Shown: positions 49,555-60,658, counted from the stretch's first letter. The stretch: DNA of 64,000 nt from Gammaproteobacteria bacterium (GCA_013178375.1 JABLXQ010000011.1:62001-126000); one strand, 5' to 3'. Program-made: numbers and translations. Notes: a model not told the origin generated them from the sequence alone.

Positions 49555-50531
49555 AGGCTGCGGAACTGCCACAACCCGCGAATGCCCGCCACGCCCTGGG
49601 CACCTGCCGTCACCAACGCTGACAGATCCTGCTCCCCCAGCCCGCCCAGACCAAACACAGGTACGCGGGCCAGCTCCACCCACTCGGCAAACTGCGTCAT
49701 ACCCAGCGGCTGCGCGTCCGGATGCGTCTGCGTCGGCTTCACCGGTGACAAGGTGACAAAATCCACGCCGAGCTTTTCCGCCAGACGGATTTCCTCCAGT
49801 GAATGACAGGATGCGGCTAACCAGCGCAGGTTATCAGGTCGCCGGGACAGTTGCGCCAGATCGCGACTGGTGAGATGCAGCCCATCAAAAACATCGCCGC
49901 GGAACCAGTTGCCCGTCTGCAGCGCATCGCCCACGATTAAATCCAGCGCGCTGTTGCATAGAAAGTTCACCGTGTACTCCCGCTTCAGCGCCCGTATCTC
50001 CGCCAGCAGAAAGTTGCCGTCTTCCGGTGTCAGCTGACGCGCACGAATCTGAATCAGGCGATGCCCGCGCGTCACGGTGTCACGCAGCTCCTGCACAAAA
50101 TCGGCAACGGATTCCACATCGGGACTGATCGCATACAACGTCGGCAACTGCACCGCCGCCACGATGGGCACGTTGGCGGCGGGAAATTCGAATTCATGCA
50201 GCGCGTGACGTGGCACCCACTGCACCTGCTGACCTTCCTTGCCATGAGGATCGCCGGAAAATGCCGTCACCCGCCATACGTCCAGCAGCACAGACTTGTC
50301 CGGATAATCGTGGGAAATGCGGATCAGCGGCTGCGCGGACTGCACCTCGATGCCAATCTCCTCGTGCAATTCGCGCGTCAGCCCCTGCAACGGCGTTTCA
50401 CCGGCTTCCAGTTTGCCACCAGGAAATTCCCATTTGCCACCCTGATGCAGATGATCGGGCCGGCGCGCGATAAAAACTGCGTCGCCCCGCTCGATCACCG
50501 CTGCCATTACATGAATGCGCTTCATCGGCAT
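49539..50531 (-). CDS. Nudix hydrolase fused to a ThiE/TenI-like domain
   Basis: A 330-residue two-domain protein. The MutT part (1-130) has the Nudix box [24 protein letters not shown] with the required Glu residues and would clean 8-oxo-dGTP. The C-terminal TIM-barrel part (about 150-325) is like thiamine phosphate synthase ([27 protein letters not shown]) but the pyrophosphate-binding residues differ from true ThiE (IQIRAR), so it may be TenI-like or inactive. The fusion is known in Pseudomonas. It follows argJ by ten bases. Confidence 0.92.
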   Translation of the reverse strand: MPMKRIHVMAAVIERGDAVFIARRPDHLHQGGKWEFPGGKLEAGETPLQGLTRELHEEIGIEVQSAQPLIRISHDYPDKSVLLDVWRVTAFSGDPHGKEGQQVQWVPRHALHEFEFPAANVPIVAAVQLPTLYAISPDVESVADFVQELRDTVTRGHRLIQIRARQLTPEDGNFLLAEIRALKREYTVNFLCNSALDLIVGDALQTGNWFRGDVFDGLHLTSRDLAQLSRRPDNLRWLAASCHSLEEIRLAEKLGVDFVTLSPVKPTQTHPDAQPLGMTQFAEWVELARVPVFGLGGLGEQDLSALVTAGAQGVAGIRGLWQFRSLQCSE

Positions 50532-50541
50532 TGCGCAATCA

Positions 50542-51774
50542 TCAGCTGCGGTAATCCGCGTTGATCTTCACGTAATCGTAGGAAAAATCGATGGTGTAGA
50601 CCTTCGTCTTTTTCTGGCCGCGCCCCAGCTCGATGCGAATCGTGATTTCCTCTTTCGCCACTTCTGCTGCGCCCGCCGCTTCGGTGTAGCTTTCCGCCAG
50701 CGCGCCCTGTTCCACAATCTGCACACCGTTCAGGTATACGCTCACCTTGCTGACATCCAGCTGCTCCACATCGGCGCGACCCACCGCTGCGACAATCCGC
50801 CCCCAGTTGGGATCGCTGGCAAACAATGCGGTTTTCACCAGCGGCGAATGCGCAACCGTATAAGCCACTTCGCGCGCCTCTTCCACCGACTCGGCCTGTT
50901 CCACCGCGATGGTGACGAACTTGGTAGCGCCTTCGCCATCGCGCACGATGGCATGAGCCAGCTGCACGAACACATCCATCAGCGCGGCGCGGAACGTGTC
51001 GTAGTTATCGGGCTTTTCCAGCTTGATGGCGACACCCGACTGGCCGGTGGCAATCAGCATGCAGGAATCATTGGTGGAGGTATCGCCGTCGATGGTAATG
51101 GCATTGAAGGACTCATCTGCCGCTTCCTTTGCCAGCCGCTGCAACAGCGCCGGCGCAATGGCCGCGTCGGTGGCGACATAGCCCAGCATGGTTGCCATGT
51201 TCGGCTTGATCATGCCGGCGCCTTTGGAAATACCGGTGATGGTGACAGTCTTGCCTTCCAGATGCAGCTGCACCGACACGCCTTTCGGCCGCGTGTCCGT
51301 GGTCATGATGCCATGCGCCGCGTCATCCCAGCCATTTTCCGACAGCGCGCCCAGGCAGGCCGGAATGCCTTTCACGATCCGGTCCACCGGCAGCGTCTCG
51401 CCGATCACACCGGTGGAAAACGGAAAAATCTGCGACCGCGCCACGCCCGCCTTTTCCGCCAGCGCATCACACACCGCCAGCGCGTTTTGCATGCCACGCT
51501 CGCCGGTGCCGGCATTGGCATAACCGGTGTTGGTGATCAGATAGGTTGTCTGTTCGCAGAAGCCTTCGAGCTCCTGCAGATGCTGCTTGCAGATATGCAC
51601 CGGCGCCGCACAGAACGCATTCAGCGTGAACACGCCGGCAATGGAACTGCCCGCTGCCGCTTCCATCACCACCAGATCACGTCGGTCCGCCTTTTTCACG
51701 CCTGCCTGGGTGGTGCCCAGCCGAAAGCCCTTCACCGGGTGCAGTGTGCCAAAGGTTTCTTTTCCAACCGCCAT
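50542..51774 (-). CDS. argJ: Glutamate N-acetyltransferase / amino-acid acetyltransferase ArgJ
   Basis: A 410-residue bifunctional enzyme of cyclic arginine synthesis. KGAGMIKPNMATMLGY contains the Ala-Thr bond cut during self-processing, with Thr as nucleophile of the beta chain. Other signatures: NTGYANAGTGERGMQ, TLPVDRIVKGIPA-like segment, ITIDGDTSTNDSC, and KTALFASDPNWGRIVAA. It sits 90 bases after secA, past the secA terminator, as in Pseudomonas. Confidence 0.97.
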   Translation of the reverse strand: MAVGKETFGTLHPVKGFRLGTTQAGVKKADRRDLVVMEAAAGSSIAGVFTLNAFCAAPVHICKQHLQELEGFCEQTTYLITNTGYANAGTGERGMQNALAVCDALAEKAGVARSQIFPFSTGVIGETLPVDRIVKGIPACLGALSENGWDDAAHGIMTTDTRPKGVSVQLHLEGKTVTITGISKGAGMIKPNMATMLGYVATDAAIAPALLQRLAKEAADESFNAITIDGDTSTNDSCMLIATGQSGVAIKLEKPDNYDTFRAALMDVFVQLAHAIVRDGEGATKFVTIAVEQAESVEEAREVAYTVAHSPLVKTALFASDPNWGRIVAAVGRADVEQLDVSKVSVYLNGVQIVEQGALAESYTEAAGAAEVAKEEITIRIELGRGQKKTKVYTIDFSYDYVKINADYRS

Positions 51775-51819
51775 GATCGATCTCCTTTTATACCGATTTA
51801 TCAGAAAAAAAGCTGGATG

Positions 51820-51845
51820 AAAAAAGGGGCTTCTGCAAGCCCCTT
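51820..51845 (-). terminator. Rho-independent terminator of secA
   Basis: AAGGGGCTT and AAGCCCCTT (51824-51832 and 51837-51845) with a four-base loop, followed on the minus strand by six T. It lies 20 bases after the secA stop. Confidence 0.88.
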
Positions 51846-51864
51846 GTGTGTGTCCGTGCTGTCG

Positions 51865-54585
51865 TTACTCGACCTGTCCATGACAGTGCTTGTACTTCTT
51901 GCCGGAACCGCAGGGGCAGGGCTCGTTGCGACCCACCTTGCGCTCCGTTCGCTGGAACGGCGCCAGGCTGTCGTCATCGCCTTCCTCAGGCTTTTCTTCC
52001 AGCAGGCCGGACGCGCTGGCATGCTGCAGTTTGATATCGCGCTCCGCTGCCTCGCGCCGCTGCCGCTCCAGCTCTTCCACTTCCTCCTGCCGCCGCAATT
52101 CCACGGTGGACAGGATGCGGATCACTTCCAGCTTCACATTTTCCAGGAACGTCTGGAACAGTTCGAACGCCTCGCGCTTGTATTCCTGCTTGGGATTTTT
52201 CTGCGCATAACCACGCAGATGGATACCCTGACGCAGGTGATCCATGTTGGCCAGGTGCTCTTTCCACAACCGGTCCACCGTCGCCAGCATCACATGTTTT
52301 TCCAGCTGCCGCATGACCTGCTTTTCATCGCCCAGCGCCGTTTCCTTGGCCGTGTAGGCTTCTTCCAGCGTCTGCAGGATTTTCTTGCGCAGCGGCTCCT
52401 CGTGCAGGTTCTTGTCTTCAGCCATCCACTGCCGGATCGGCATAAGGGCACGGAAATCGGTTTCCAACGCGCGTTCCAGACCTTCCAGATCCCACTGCTC
52501 TTCCATGCTCTGTGGCGGAATGTAGCCGGTGATGAAATCGTTCACCACGTCAGCGCGAATAGCGGTGATGTTTTCGGAAATGTCGTCCGCATTCAGGATG
52601 TCGTTGCGCTGTTCGTACACCACGCGACGCTGGTCGTTGGCCACGTCGTCGTATTCCAGCAGCGATTTGCGGATATCGAAGTTGCGACCTTCCACTTTTT
52701 TCTGCGCATTTTCGATGGAGCGGGTCACCCAGCGGTGCTCGATGGCTTCACCGCGTTCCATGCCCAGACTCTGCATCAGCCCCTTCACCCGGTCGGACGC
52801 AAAAATCCGCATCAGGTTGTCTTCCAGCGACAGATAAAAGCGGGACGAACCCGGATCGCCCTGACGACCGGAACGGCCACGCAGCTGGTTGTCGATACGG
52901 CGGGATTCATGACGCTCGGTACCGATGATATGCAAGCCACCCGCTGCCAGCACCTGGGCATGGCGCTCTTCCCAGGCTGCCTTGATTGCCGCGATTTTTT
53001 CCGGCGTGGCCGGATCCAGCGCCTGCACTTCCACGTTCCAGTTGCCGCCCAGCAGAATGTCGGTACCGCGACCGGCCATGTTGGTAGCAATGGTCACCGC
53101 ACCGGGCTGACCCGCCTGCGCAATGATTTCAGCTTCCTGGGCGTGAAATTTTGCGTTCAGCACCTTGTGCGCGATTTTTTGTTTCTTCAGCAGATTTGAC
53201 AGATATTCCGAGGTTTCGATGGACGCCGTGCCTACCAGCGCCGGACGCTTGGCCTCGATACAACCCTTGATGTCCTCGATGATGGCTTCGTATTTTTCCT
53301 CTGCCGACATGTAGATCAGGTCGTTGTGATCCTGACGGACCATGGGCCGGTTGGTGGGAATCACCACCACATCCAGACCATAGATCTGATGGAATTCGAA
53401 GGCTTCGGTATCGGCGGTGCCGGTCATGCCCGACAACTTGCGATAGATACGGAAATAGTTCTGGAAGGTGGTGGAAGCCAGCGTCTGGTTTTCCGACTGG
53501 ATCTTCACGCCCTCCTTCGCCTCGATGGCCTGGTGAATGCCATCCGACCAGCGCCGGCCCGGCATGGTCCGGCCAGTATGCTCATCGACGATGACAATCT
53601 GGCCGTTCTGCACGATGTACTCCACGTCACGGTGGAACAGCACGTGCGCTTTCAACGCAGCATGGACATGGTGCAACAGGCTGAGATTGTTGGCGGCGTA
53701 CAGGCTGTCGCCCTCGCCCAGCAGCTTGTTCTCGGTCAGCAACTCTTCGATATAAACGTGGCCTTCCTCGCTCAACTCCACCTGACGGTTTTTTTCGTCC
53801 ACGGTGAAATGGCCAGTAGTCTCCTCACCTTCAACCGTGCCGCGCTTGAGCCTGGGAATCAGCAGGTTGATGCGCCGGTACAGCTCGGAACTGTCTTCGC
53901 TGGGGCCGGAAATGATCAGCGGCGTGCGCGCTTCATCGATCAGGATGGAATCCACTTCGTCCACGATGGCGTACGCCAGCGGACCCTGTACCCGATCCTG
54001 CAGGGTGAAGGCCATGTTGTCGCGCAGATAATCGAAGCCGAATTCGTTGTTGGTACCGTAGGTGATGTCGGAAGCATACGCAGCACGCTTCATCTCTGGC
54101 GGCTGCTGGGACAGGATCACGCCCACCGTAAGGCCCAGGAATTCGTACAGGGGGCGCATCCAGTTGGCGTCGCGCTGGGCCAGGTAATCGTTCACCGTCA
54201 CCACATGGACACCCTGACCTGGCAGTGCATTCAGGTAGGCTGGCAGAGTCGCTGTCAGGGTTTTACCCTCACCGGTACGCATTTCCGCGATGCGGCCTTC
54301 ATGCAGGGTAATGCCACCAACCATCTGGGCATCGAAATGCCGCATGCCCATCACTCGCCGGCTGGCCTCTCGCACCACGGCGAAGGCTTCCGGCAACATG
54401 TCATTCAGCTGCTCGCCTTTCTCCAGCCGCTGGCGGAATTCGGCGGTTTTGCCTTTCAGTGCCTCGTCGGACAACGTCTGCAGGCTGGTCTCAAGCTCGT
54501 TGATGCGCACCACCAGCTTGCCCATCCGCTTGAGTTCGCGCTCGTTCTTGCTACCGAAAATCTTGCGTAACAGTGGTCCAAACAT
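51865..54585 (-). CDS. secA: Preprotein translocase ATPase SecA
   Basis: A 906-residue motor for Sec export. Motifs in order: Walker [36 protein letters not shown], Walker [17 protein letters not shown], the preprotein cross-linking region, [13 protein letters not shown], and [21 protein letters not shown]. The C-terminal zinc tail is [16 protein letters not shown], for SecB and lipid binding. The ATG at 54585 is preferred over TTG at 54591. The region to the M23 gene (187 bases) has a GC hairpin (54736-54756) without a T run. Confidence 0.98.
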   Translation of the reverse strand: MFGPLLRKIFGSKNERELKRMGKLVVRINELETSLQTLSDEALKGKTAEFRQRLEKGEQLNDMLPEAFAVVREASRRVMGMRHFDAQMVGGITLHEGRIAEMRTGEGKTLTATLPAYLNALPGQGVHVVTVNDYLAQRDANWMRPLYEFLGLTVGVILSQQPPEMKRAAYASDITYGTNNEFGFDYLRDNMAFTLQDRVQGPLAYAIVDEVDSILIDEARTPLIISGPSEDSSELYRRINLLIPRLKRGTVEGEETTGHFTVDEKNRQVELSEEGHVYIEELLTENKLLGEGDSLYAANNLSLLHHVHAALKAHVLFHRDVEYIVQNGQIVIVDEHTGRTMPGRRWSDGIHQAIEAKEGVKIQSENQTLASTTFQNYFRIYRKLSGMTGTADTEAFEFHQIYGLDVVVIPTNRPMVRQDHNDLIYMSAEEKYEAIIEDIKGCIEAKRPALVGTASIETSEYLSNLLKKQKIAHKVLNAKFHAQEAEIIAQAGQPGAVTIATNMAGRGTDILLGGNWNVEVQALDPATPEKIAAIKAAWEERHAQVLAAGGLHIIGTERHESRRIDNQLRGRSGRQGDPGSSRFYLSLEDNLMRIFASDRVKGLMQSLGMERGEAIEHRWVTRSIENAQKKVEGRNFDIRKSLLEYDDVANDQRRVVYEQRNDILNADDISENITAIRADVVNDFITGYIPPQSMEEQWDLEGLERALETDFRALMPIRQWMAEDKNLHEEPLRKKILQTLEEAYTAKETALGDEKQVMRQLEKHVMLATVDRLWKEHLANMDHLRQGIHLRGYAQKNPKQEYKREAFELFQTFLENVKLEVIRILSTVELRRQEEVEELERQRREAAERDIKLQHASASGLLEEKPEEGDDDSLAPFQRTERKVGRNEPCPCGSGKKYKHCHGQVE

Positions 54586-54772
54586 AAGCAATCACTTCTG
54601 TTCAAAGGCTGGATTTCCCTGCGGGTAAAGCAATGGGGCTAGTTACCCAATAAGGCAGGGAACGGCTGTGAAGGTGGCAATTCTAACGTTATTTTCCCTG
54701 AAGGATAAAGCAATTACGCTTTACTTTAGTGAGGAGGCGCACGCTTGCGGTGCGCCGGGGTGCCAGCGCGAT

Positions 54773-55690
54773 TCAGCCGTGTTTGCGATTGAGGTAGTGG
54801 GCAGGATTCACGACCTTGCCATTGAGACGAACTTCAAAGTGTACATGGGGGCCGGTGGAGCGGCCGGAACTGCCGATTTTTCCCAGCGTCTGCCCTTTCT
54901 TGACGATGTCGCCCACCTTGACATCGAGGTCCCTGGCATGGGCGTAACGGGTGACGTAGCCGCCGCCGTGATTGACTTCCACCAGCTTGCCATAACCTTT
55001 ACGGCTGCCAGCAAAGGTCACCACCCCTGCTGCTACTGACATGAAATCTGCACCGGCCTTGCCCGCCAGATCCACGCCGTCATGCATGGCCAGGCGCCCG
55101 GTAAAAGGGTCACTGCGACGCCCGAAGGGCGATGACAACCAGCCATGCTCCAGCGGATGGCCCGTCAGGTCTGCCTGCTCCTGCAACTTGCGGTTGGCCA
55201 GCAGCGATTCCAGCACCTCCAGTTGCTGTTCACGTTTGCCGATATAGTCCGCCAGACGATCCAGTTCCGCCAGAAAGCCGGGACGCTCATACGCCGCTTC
55301 CAGTGCCTGCTCGGGACCACCGACCGGTGGCGGACGGGAAAAATCGAATTCGCCACCATCCAGCCGCGCCATACCGACCAGACGCTCGCCCAGGGCATCC
55401 AGACGCAGCAGCCGCGCCTGCAATTCAGCCATACGCACCGTCATCGCGATGAGCTGCTCCTCGGCATTAAGCCGGGCCCGTCCCACCTCTTCTGCCTGAG
55501 CTGCCGCATCGCGTTGCAGGAGCGCGGCCGCACCCAACTCAATGCCGCGATCGCTCCACCAGACACCTGCCATCGCGCCCGCCACTCCGGTCGCCAGCAG
55601 CAACGTCAGCGCCACACTGGCCAGAAACCAAGTGCGCAGACGCAAAGTACGGGAATGTCCTGTTCTGGAATCAAATAGGATAATATTCAT
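54773..55690 (-). CDS. M23 family metallopeptidase
   Basis: A 305-residue membrane-anchored or exported endopeptidase. One N-terminal span (about 20-45), a coiled coil (about 65-110), and a LytM domain near the C-terminus with SSPFGRRSDPFTGRLAMHDG (zinc His and Asp), YGKLVEVNHGGGYVTRYAH and GPHVHFEV (zinc and catalytic His). Such enzymes cut peptidoglycan cross-links or activate amidases. Start: ATG at 55690; a GTG three codons upstream is possible. Divergent from dciA, as in Pseudomonas. Confidence 0.92.
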   Translation of the reverse strand: MNIILFDSRTGHSRTLRLRTWFLASVALTLLLATGVAGAMAGVWWSDRGIELGAAALLQRDAAAQAEEVGRARLNAEEQLIAMTVRMAELQARLLRLDALGERLVGMARLDGGEFDFSRPPPVGGPEQALEAAYERPGFLAELDRLADYIGKREQQLEVLESLLANRKLQEQADLTGHPLEHGWLSSPFGRRSDPFTGRLAMHDGVDLAGKAGADFMSVAAGVVTFAGSRKGYGKLVEVNHGGGYVTRYAHARDLDVKVGDIVKKGQTLGKIGSSGRSTGPHVHFEVRLNGKVVNPAHYLNRKHG

Positions 55691-55765
55691 CAGGATCACT
55701 CTTGAGCCAAGGGCAGAAACAGGTTTGCATCATTCACCAACCCTTACCGCCGGCTGGATAAAACG

Positions 55766-56218
55766 ATGTCAGAACCCAACATCAAAAATGTGCAGGATCT
55801 CCTGCGGCACAACCGGGGAGTAAAAAACCTCACCGACAAGGCCGGAAAAATACAGGAACTGCAACGTGCACTCACTCTTGTCCTGCCGACAATGCTGGCC
55901 GATTACTGTCAGGCCAGACGCTTCGACGGCGGCGTTCTTTATCTGGACGCTGCCACAGGTTCGGTAGCAACCCAGCTTCGATTCATCCAGTCACAACTGG
56001 TTCAAAAGCTGCAGAAGATCGCGATTTTCAGCACACTGGACCGTATCAGCGTCCGGGTACAAACTCCGGCTCAGGCGATGCGCAAACAAAGCAAGCGTAA
56101 AACACCGCCCGTTTCAGCCGAAAATCGTCAACTGCTGCAAGAGGCTGCCAAGGGCATCAGCGATACCGCGCTGGCGGAATCTCTGCGCACATTGGCGAAA
56201 ACCTTGGAAGGACTATGA
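55766..56218 (+). CDS. dciA: DciA (DUF721) replicative helicase loader
   Basis: A 150-residue protein. The DUF721 core (about 15-100) has a helical start, then LPTMLADYCQARRFDGGVLYL and a strand-rich segment LYLDAATGSVATQLRF; a basic tail QAMRKQSKRK follows. DciA loads DnaB in most bacteria that lack DnaC; no dnaC is visible here. It is the only plus-strand gene between argJ and murG and converges with lpxC. Confidence 0.88.
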   Translation: MSEPNIKNVQDLLRHNRGVKNLTDKAGKIQELQRALTLVLPTMLADYCQARRFDGGVLYLDAATGSVATQLRFIQSQLVQKLQKIAIFSTLDRISVRVQTPAQAMRKQSKRKTPPVSAENRQLLQEAAKGISDTALAESLRTLAKTLEGL

Positions 56219-56240
56219 CAAATTCTGGAGGGATTTCTAC

Positions 56241-56266
56241 AAAGTCCGGCTGAACGGCCGGACTTT
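56241..56266. terminator. Terminator hairpin between dciA and lpxC
   Basis: AAAGTCCGGC (56241-56250) and GCCGGACTTT (56257-56266) with a six-base loop lie between convergent genes. The T runs are short. The stem is identical to the one at 7864-7890. Confidence 0.65.
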
Positions 56267-56282
56267 GTATGAGGACTGCGAA

Positions 56283-57197
56283 CTATTCCGCAGCGAAAAT
56301 GGGCTGTACGTAGGATATCGGGGAAACCTTCTGATCGCCGAAAGTGACTATTTCGAACGCATCCTGCTGGGCCAGCAATTCCCGCACCAGCTTGTTGTTC
56401 AGGGCGTGACCTGACTTGTAACCACAGAACTCACCGATCAGGCTCTTGCCCATCAGATACAGGTCACCAATCGCATCCAGCACCTTGTGCCGCACGAACT
56501 CGTCTTCGTAGCGCAGACCGTCTTCGTTCAGAATCCGGTAATCATCCACCACGATGGCGTTCTCAGTGCTGCCGCCCAGCGCCAGATTGTTCTTGCGCAG
56601 CTTTTCGATGTCGCGCATGAAACCGAAGGTGCGTGCACGGCTGACTTCCCGCACGAACGAAGTGCTGGAGAAATCGATCGAAATGGTCTGGTTGCCACCC
56701 TTGATGACAGGGTGGTCGAAATCGATGGTGAAACCAACCTTGAAGCCATTAAACGGCAGGAAAGTGGCTGACTTGTCGCCATCGGTCACCTGCACCTTGC
56801 GCTTGATGCGAATGAATTGCTTCAGGGCGTTCTGCTCTTCGATTCCGGCCGATTGCAGCAGGAATACGAAGGGCCCGGCGCTGCCATCCATGATGGGCAC
56901 TTCCGGAGCGCTCAGGTCCACATACGCGTTGTCGATACCGAGACCGGCAAACGCCGCCATCAGGTGTTCCACTGTGGACACCCGCACGTCGCCCTTCACC
57001 AGATTGGTGGACAGGACGGTGTTGGCCACACTGAAAGCCTTGGCTTCAATGGTGACTACAGGATCTAGATCCGTTCGGCAGAAGACTATGCCCGTGTTGG
57101 CAGGGGCCGGACGCAGGGTAAGGTAAACCTTGTCACCCGAGTGCAGGCCTATACCGGTGGCACGGATCACATTTTTCAGCGTGCGCTGTCTGATCAT
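56283..57197 (-). CDS. lpxC: UDP-3-O-acyl-N-acetylglucosamine deacetylase LpxC
   Basis: A 304-residue zinc enzyme, the committed step of lipid A synthesis. [17 protein letters not shown] carries the first zinc His; [15 protein letters not shown] has the second His and the Asp; [11 protein letters not shown] has the catalytic His. It follows ftsZ after 120 bases, with a promoter and palindrome in the gap. In E. coli FtsH controls it through its C-terminus; this C-terminus (YVQPIFAAE) is hydrophobic, as in that degron, but this is not proof. Confidence 0.97.
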   Translation of the reverse strand: MIRQRTLKNVIRATGIGLHSGDKVYLTLRPAPANTGIVFCRTDLDPVVTIEAKAFSVANTVLSTNLVKGDVRVSTVEHLMAAFAGLGIDNAYVDLSAPEVPIMDGSAGPFVFLLQSAGIEEQNALKQFIRIKRKVQVTDGDKSATFLPFNGFKVGFTIDFDHPVIKGGNQTISIDFSSTSFVREVSRARTFGFMRDIEKLRKNNLALGGSTENAIVVDDYRILNEDGLRYEDEFVRHKVLDAIGDLYLMGKSLIGEFCGYKSGHALNNKLVRELLAQQDAFEIVTFGDQKVSPISYVQPIFAAE

Positions 57198-57252
57198 GTC
57201 TCTTCACACAGTTAGTTAAGTGGGCTAGGCAAAGGTACGCCTAGCTGCCCGA

Positions 57253-57286
57253 ATACTAGCAGCTTTTATTAGGTTGACCAACCTAA
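57253..57286 (-). promoter_or_regulatory. Candidate lpxC promoter with an overlapping 18-base palindrome
   Basis: TTAGGTTG-AC-CAACCTAA (57269-57286) is a perfect inverted repeat. On the minus strand TTGGTC (57281-57276), 17 bases, TAGTAT (57258-57253) is a weak sigma70 pair whose -35 sits inside the palindrome, the place for an operator. A second small dyad, TGTGCA/TGCACA (57299-57315), lies just after the ftsZ stop. Confidence 0.4.
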
Positions 57287-57318
57287 CCCCGTTGAAAGTG
57301 TGCATTTTTTGCACATTT

Positions 57319-58491
57319 TTAGTCCGCTTGGCGCCGTAAAAATGTCGGAATGTCGAGGTATTCACGGTTTACATCTGTTTCCAGCACTGCGCGACGGCGC
57401 ACTTCCTGCTGCTGGCGGCGGGCGCGGTCCACAGCCGGCTGCTCGAAGCGGCGGTAGTCGGTCACGGGCTCAGAAGCAGACCGGCGGGTCACGGATTCAA
57501 CCGCGCGGACGGGTGGAGCCTGCTCACCGACAGCGCCCATGCCCAGGCCGGTGGCCACCACGGTTACCCGCAGTTCGTCGCCCAGGCTCGGATCGATAAC
57601 GGTACCCACTACGACGGTGGCGTTGTCGGAGGCGAACTCTTCCACAGTGTCACCCACTTCAGAGAACTCGCCCAGGGACAGGCTTTCGCTGGCGGTGATA
57701 TTCACCAGGATGCCGCGGGCGCCCTGCAGGTTGACGTCTTCCAGCAGCGGACTGCGAATGGCCGCTTCGGCGGCTTCGCGGGCGCGGTTTTCACCAGTGG
57801 CGCGGCCGGTACCCATCATTGCCATGCCCATTTCGGACATCACGGTGCGCACGTCGGCGAAGTCGACGTTGATCATGCCGGGCCGGATGATCAGGTCGGC
57901 AATGCCTTGCACCGCACCCAGCAACACGTCGTTGGCAGCCTTGAAGGCATCCAGCAGGCTGGTTTTGGGACCAAGCACATCCAGCAGCTTTTCATTGGGG
58001 ATGGTGATCAGGGAGTCGACGTTTTCGCTCAGGTGTTTCATGCCTTCCAGGGCCACCTGCATGCGCTTCTTGCCTTCGAAGGGGAAAGGCTTGGTCACCA
58101 CAGCGACCGTCAGGATGCCCATTTCTTTTGCGATTTCGGCGACGATCGGCGCACCACCGGTACCGGTGCCGCCGCCCATGCCGGCGGTGATGAACACCAT
58201 GTCGGCGCCATTGAGAACTTCACGGATGCGTTCGCGGTCTTCCAGCGCGGCTTCGCGGCCCACGTTGGGATTGGCACCTGCGCCCAAGCCCTTCGTCACC
58301 GCGCCACCCAGCTGGAGCAGGGTTTTGGCATTCATGTTCTTGAGTGCCTGCGCATCCGTGTTGGCACAAATGAATTCAACGCCGTCAACCTGGCTGGACA
58401 GCATGTGCTCAACGGCATTGCCACCACCACCACCTACGCCAACGACTTTGATAACTGCGTTCTGCGGTACGTTATCAACGAGTTCGAACAT
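57319..58491 (-). CDS. ftsZ: Cell division protein FtsZ
   Basis: A 390-residue tubulin-like GTPase. [12 protein letters not shown] is the GTP-binding T4 loop, [15 protein letters not shown] is in the T7 catalytic part, and the C-terminal [13 protein letters not shown] is the conserved peptide that binds FtsA. A variable linker rich in Arg and Gln precedes it. It follows ftsA by 48 bases. Confidence 0.99.
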   Translation of the reverse strand: MFELVDNVPQNAVIKVVGVGGGGGNAVEHMLSSQVDGVEFICANTDAQALKNMNAKTLLQLGGAVTKGLGAGANPNVGREAALEDRERIREVLNGADMVFITAGMGGGTGTGGAPIVAEIAKEMGILTVAVVTKPFPFEGKKRMQVALEGMKHLSENVDSLITIPNEKLLDVLGPKTSLLDAFKAANDVLLGAVQGIADLIIRPGMINVDFADVRTVMSEMGMAMMGTGRATGENRAREAAEAAIRSPLLEDVNLQGARGILVNITASESLSLGEFSEVGDTVEEFASDNATVVVGTVIDPSLGDELRVTVVATGLGMGAVGEQAPPVRAVESVTRRSASEPVTDYRRFEQPAVDRARRQQQEVRRRAVLETDVNREYLDIPTFLRRQAD

Positions 58492-58539
58492 ATTTAATCT
58501 CCCCTTCCTTCCGCTATGGTTCTCTTTGACAAGAGACTG

Positions 58540-59859
58540 TTAAAAGTTGCCTTTGATCCAGGTCTTCATACGGTCCATGAAACCCGCTTGTGGCACCGGC
58601 TGTCCTTTCTGCTGGGCAGCACCGGCTTCTATTTGTTTTTGTCCGTACAGCAACAGGCCGACACCGGTGGAGTAGATCGGATTCTTCACCATTTCAGTGA
58701 GACCCGAAATTCCCTGCGGCGTTGCCAGTCGCACCGGCATGTGGAAAATTTCTTCCGCCAGATCGACCGCGCCTTCCATGCGGGCTGAGCCTCCGGTGAG
58801 CACGATGCCGGCGGCGATCATGTCCTCGTAGCCGGAGCGGCGCAGTTCGGCCTGCACCAGCGAAAACAGTTCGTCGTAACGGGGCTCCACCACTTCGGCC
58901 AGGGCCTGGCGCGACAACTCGCGCGGCGGGCGGTCGCCGACACTGGCCACCTTAATCGATTCATCAGGCCCCGCCAACTGGGTTAACGCACAAGCGTATT
59001 TAATTTTGATGTCATTGGCGTTTTCAGTGGGTGTACGCAGTGCCATGGCGATGTCGTTGGTGACCTGGTCGCCGGCAATGGGAATCACCGCGGTGTGGCG
59101 GATGGAGCCTTCGGTGAAGACGGCGATGTCGGTCGTGCCGCCACCGATGTCCACCATGCAGACGCCCAGTTCCTTTTCATCGTCGGTGAGAACGGCGTAG
59201 GCAGAAGCAAGCTGCTCCAGAATGATGTCTTCGACTTCCAGACCGCAGCGACGCACGCAACGCTCGATGTTCTGCGAGGCGTTCACCGCGCAGGTCACCA
59301 GGTGCACTTTGGCTTCCAGGCGCACGCCGGACATGCCGAGAGGTTCCTTGATGCCTTCCTGGGAATCGATGATGTATTCCTGCGGCAGGATGTGGAGGAC
59401 TTTCTGATCCGCCGGGATGGGTACGGCCTGGGCGGCGTCGATGACGCGTTCCAGATCGGCGCGGTTCACTTCGCGGTCGCGAATGGCGACGATGCCGTGG
59501 CTGTTCAGGCTGCGGATGTGGCTGCCGGCGATACCGACATAGACCGAGTGGATCTGGCAGCCGGCCATGAGTTCGGCTTCCTCGATCGCGCGCTGGATGG
59601 ACTGCACGGTGGATTCGATGTCCACCACGACGCCCTTCTTGAGGCCGCGGGACGGACTGGAGCCGATGCCGACGATTTCGATTCTGCCGTCGCCCTTGAG
59701 CTGGCCGACGATCGCGACGACCTTGGAGGTGCCGATGTCGAGGCCAACGATCATTTTCTCGGACCGGCTCCGGGTCATACCCAGCAGCCTGTCCTGTGAG
59801 TTACTGACAGGATGTGAATCCCCCATTCCGAGCATGTTACGCAGCGTTTGTGTCACCAT
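58540..59859 (-). CDS. ftsA: Cell division protein FtsA
   Basis: A 439-residue actin-like protein that ties FtsZ to the membrane. GLDIGTSKVVAIVGQ is phosphate 1, MVDIGGGTTDIAVF phosphate 2, and GIVLTGGSARMEG the adenosine motif; the end FMDRMKTWIKGNF is the amphipathic membrane helix. The start at 59859 has AAGGG upstream and overlaps ftsQ by 23 bases, giving an N-terminus about 25 residues longer than usual; an ATG at 59778 would give the usual length. Confidence 0.96.
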   Translation of the reverse strand: MVTQTLRNMLGMGDSHPVSNSQDRLLGMTRSRSEKMIVGLDIGTSKVVAIVGQLKGDGRIEIVGIGSSPSRGLKKGVVVDIESTVQSIQRAIEEAELMAGCQIHSVYVGIAGSHIRSLNSHGIVAIRDREVNRADLERVIDAAQAVPIPADQKVLHILPQEYIIDSQEGIKEPLGMSGVRLEAKVHLVTCAVNASQNIERCVRRCGLEVEDIILEQLASAYAVLTDDEKELGVCMVDIGGGTTDIAVFTEGSIRHTAVIPIAGDQVTNDIAMALRTPTENANDIKIKYACALTQLAGPDESIKVASVGDRPPRELSRQALAEVVEPRYDELFSLVQAELRRSGYEDMIAAGIVLTGGSARMEGAVDLAEEIFHMPVRLATPQGISGLTEMVKNPIYSTGVGLLLYGQKQIEAGAAQQKGQPVPQAGFMDRMKTWIKGNF

Positions 59860-60658
59860 CGCCCTTCTTCCACTTGATTGCCAGTCCGTTTTCGTAGCGC
59901 AGGTCTACGCGTAATAGTTGTTGCCGTTGTTCTTCCGAGAAGATCTGGTAGAGCTCGGTAAACCGTTTGAGCTTTTCCAGACTGTTTTTCTCGTCGATGA
60001 TCAGGCTCAGTCCGTTGCGAAGCTGCAGCGTGGATGATACCCGATCTGTCATTTCCAGTGTTTGAATCGACAACCCTGCGTTCCGCAAAACCGACTGCAT
60101 CTGGACGTAATGTTCTGCAATCAGTGGCGCTTGTTCTGCCATGCCTATAAAAGTAGGCAAGTTTGCATTGGGCTGCACGTTTTCCGCAAAAAATATTTCA
60201 CCTTTCGCGCTTAAAAACTGTTTTTTTCCCCAGTTCGCCACCGGCACGCGTTCAATCAGCTCAACCTTGAGTGTGTGCGGCCATTCTTTGCGGACTTCCG
60301 CGTGGTCGATCCAGGTGAAGGACTCCATCGTTTCTTTCACTTTTTCCAGTTCGATCGCGAAAAAATTGTCTTCCATGTACGGCTGCAGCGCGGCCGAAAG
60401 AGCCGTGCGATCGACGTGGTTCAGTTCACCCATCACGCTCACCTGCTGGATGGGAAAACGGTTGAACACTTGCTGCATTCCCTGTTGCAGATACCAGCCG
60501 CCGGTGGCAACGCATGCGAGCAGAATCAGGCCAGCGCCAGCATTCAATGCCGTGCGATGACGGGCACGCCATTCGCGCACGCCCACCCGCAGCCGGGTTC
60601 CCAGGGGGACCTTGGGCTTTTTGGGTGTCGCGCCGCGCGAAGCTTTCTCTTTCGCCAT
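59837..60658 (-). CDS. ftsQ: Cell division protein FtsQ
   Basis: A 273-residue bitopic protein: a basic cytoplasmic part (1-40), one span (about 40-58), a POTRA domain (about 65-135; FPIQQVSVMGELNHV) and a beta domain. It recruits FtsB and FtsL. The start overlaps the ddl stop (ATGA), and its end overlaps ftsA by 23 bases, so the run is translationally coupled. Confidence 0.95.
   Translation of the reverse strand: MAKEKASRGATPKKPKVPLGTRLRVGVREWRARHRTALNAGAGLILLACVATGGWYLQQGMQQVFNRFPIQQVSVMGELNHVDRTALSAALQPYMEDNFFAIELEKVKETMESFTWIDHAEVRKEWPHTLKVELIERVPVANWGKKQFLSAKGEIFFAENVQPNANLPTFIGMAEQAPLIAEHYVQMQSVLRNAGLSIQTLEMTDRVSSTLQLRNGLSLIIDEKNSLEKLKRFTELYQIFSEEQRQQLLRVDLRYENGLAIKWKKGDGDTNAA

Noticed and set aside
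50515..53199. An 894-codon plus-strand frame over argJ and secA
   Set aside because: Antisense shadow of two certain genes; it even spans the secA terminator and intergenic gap.
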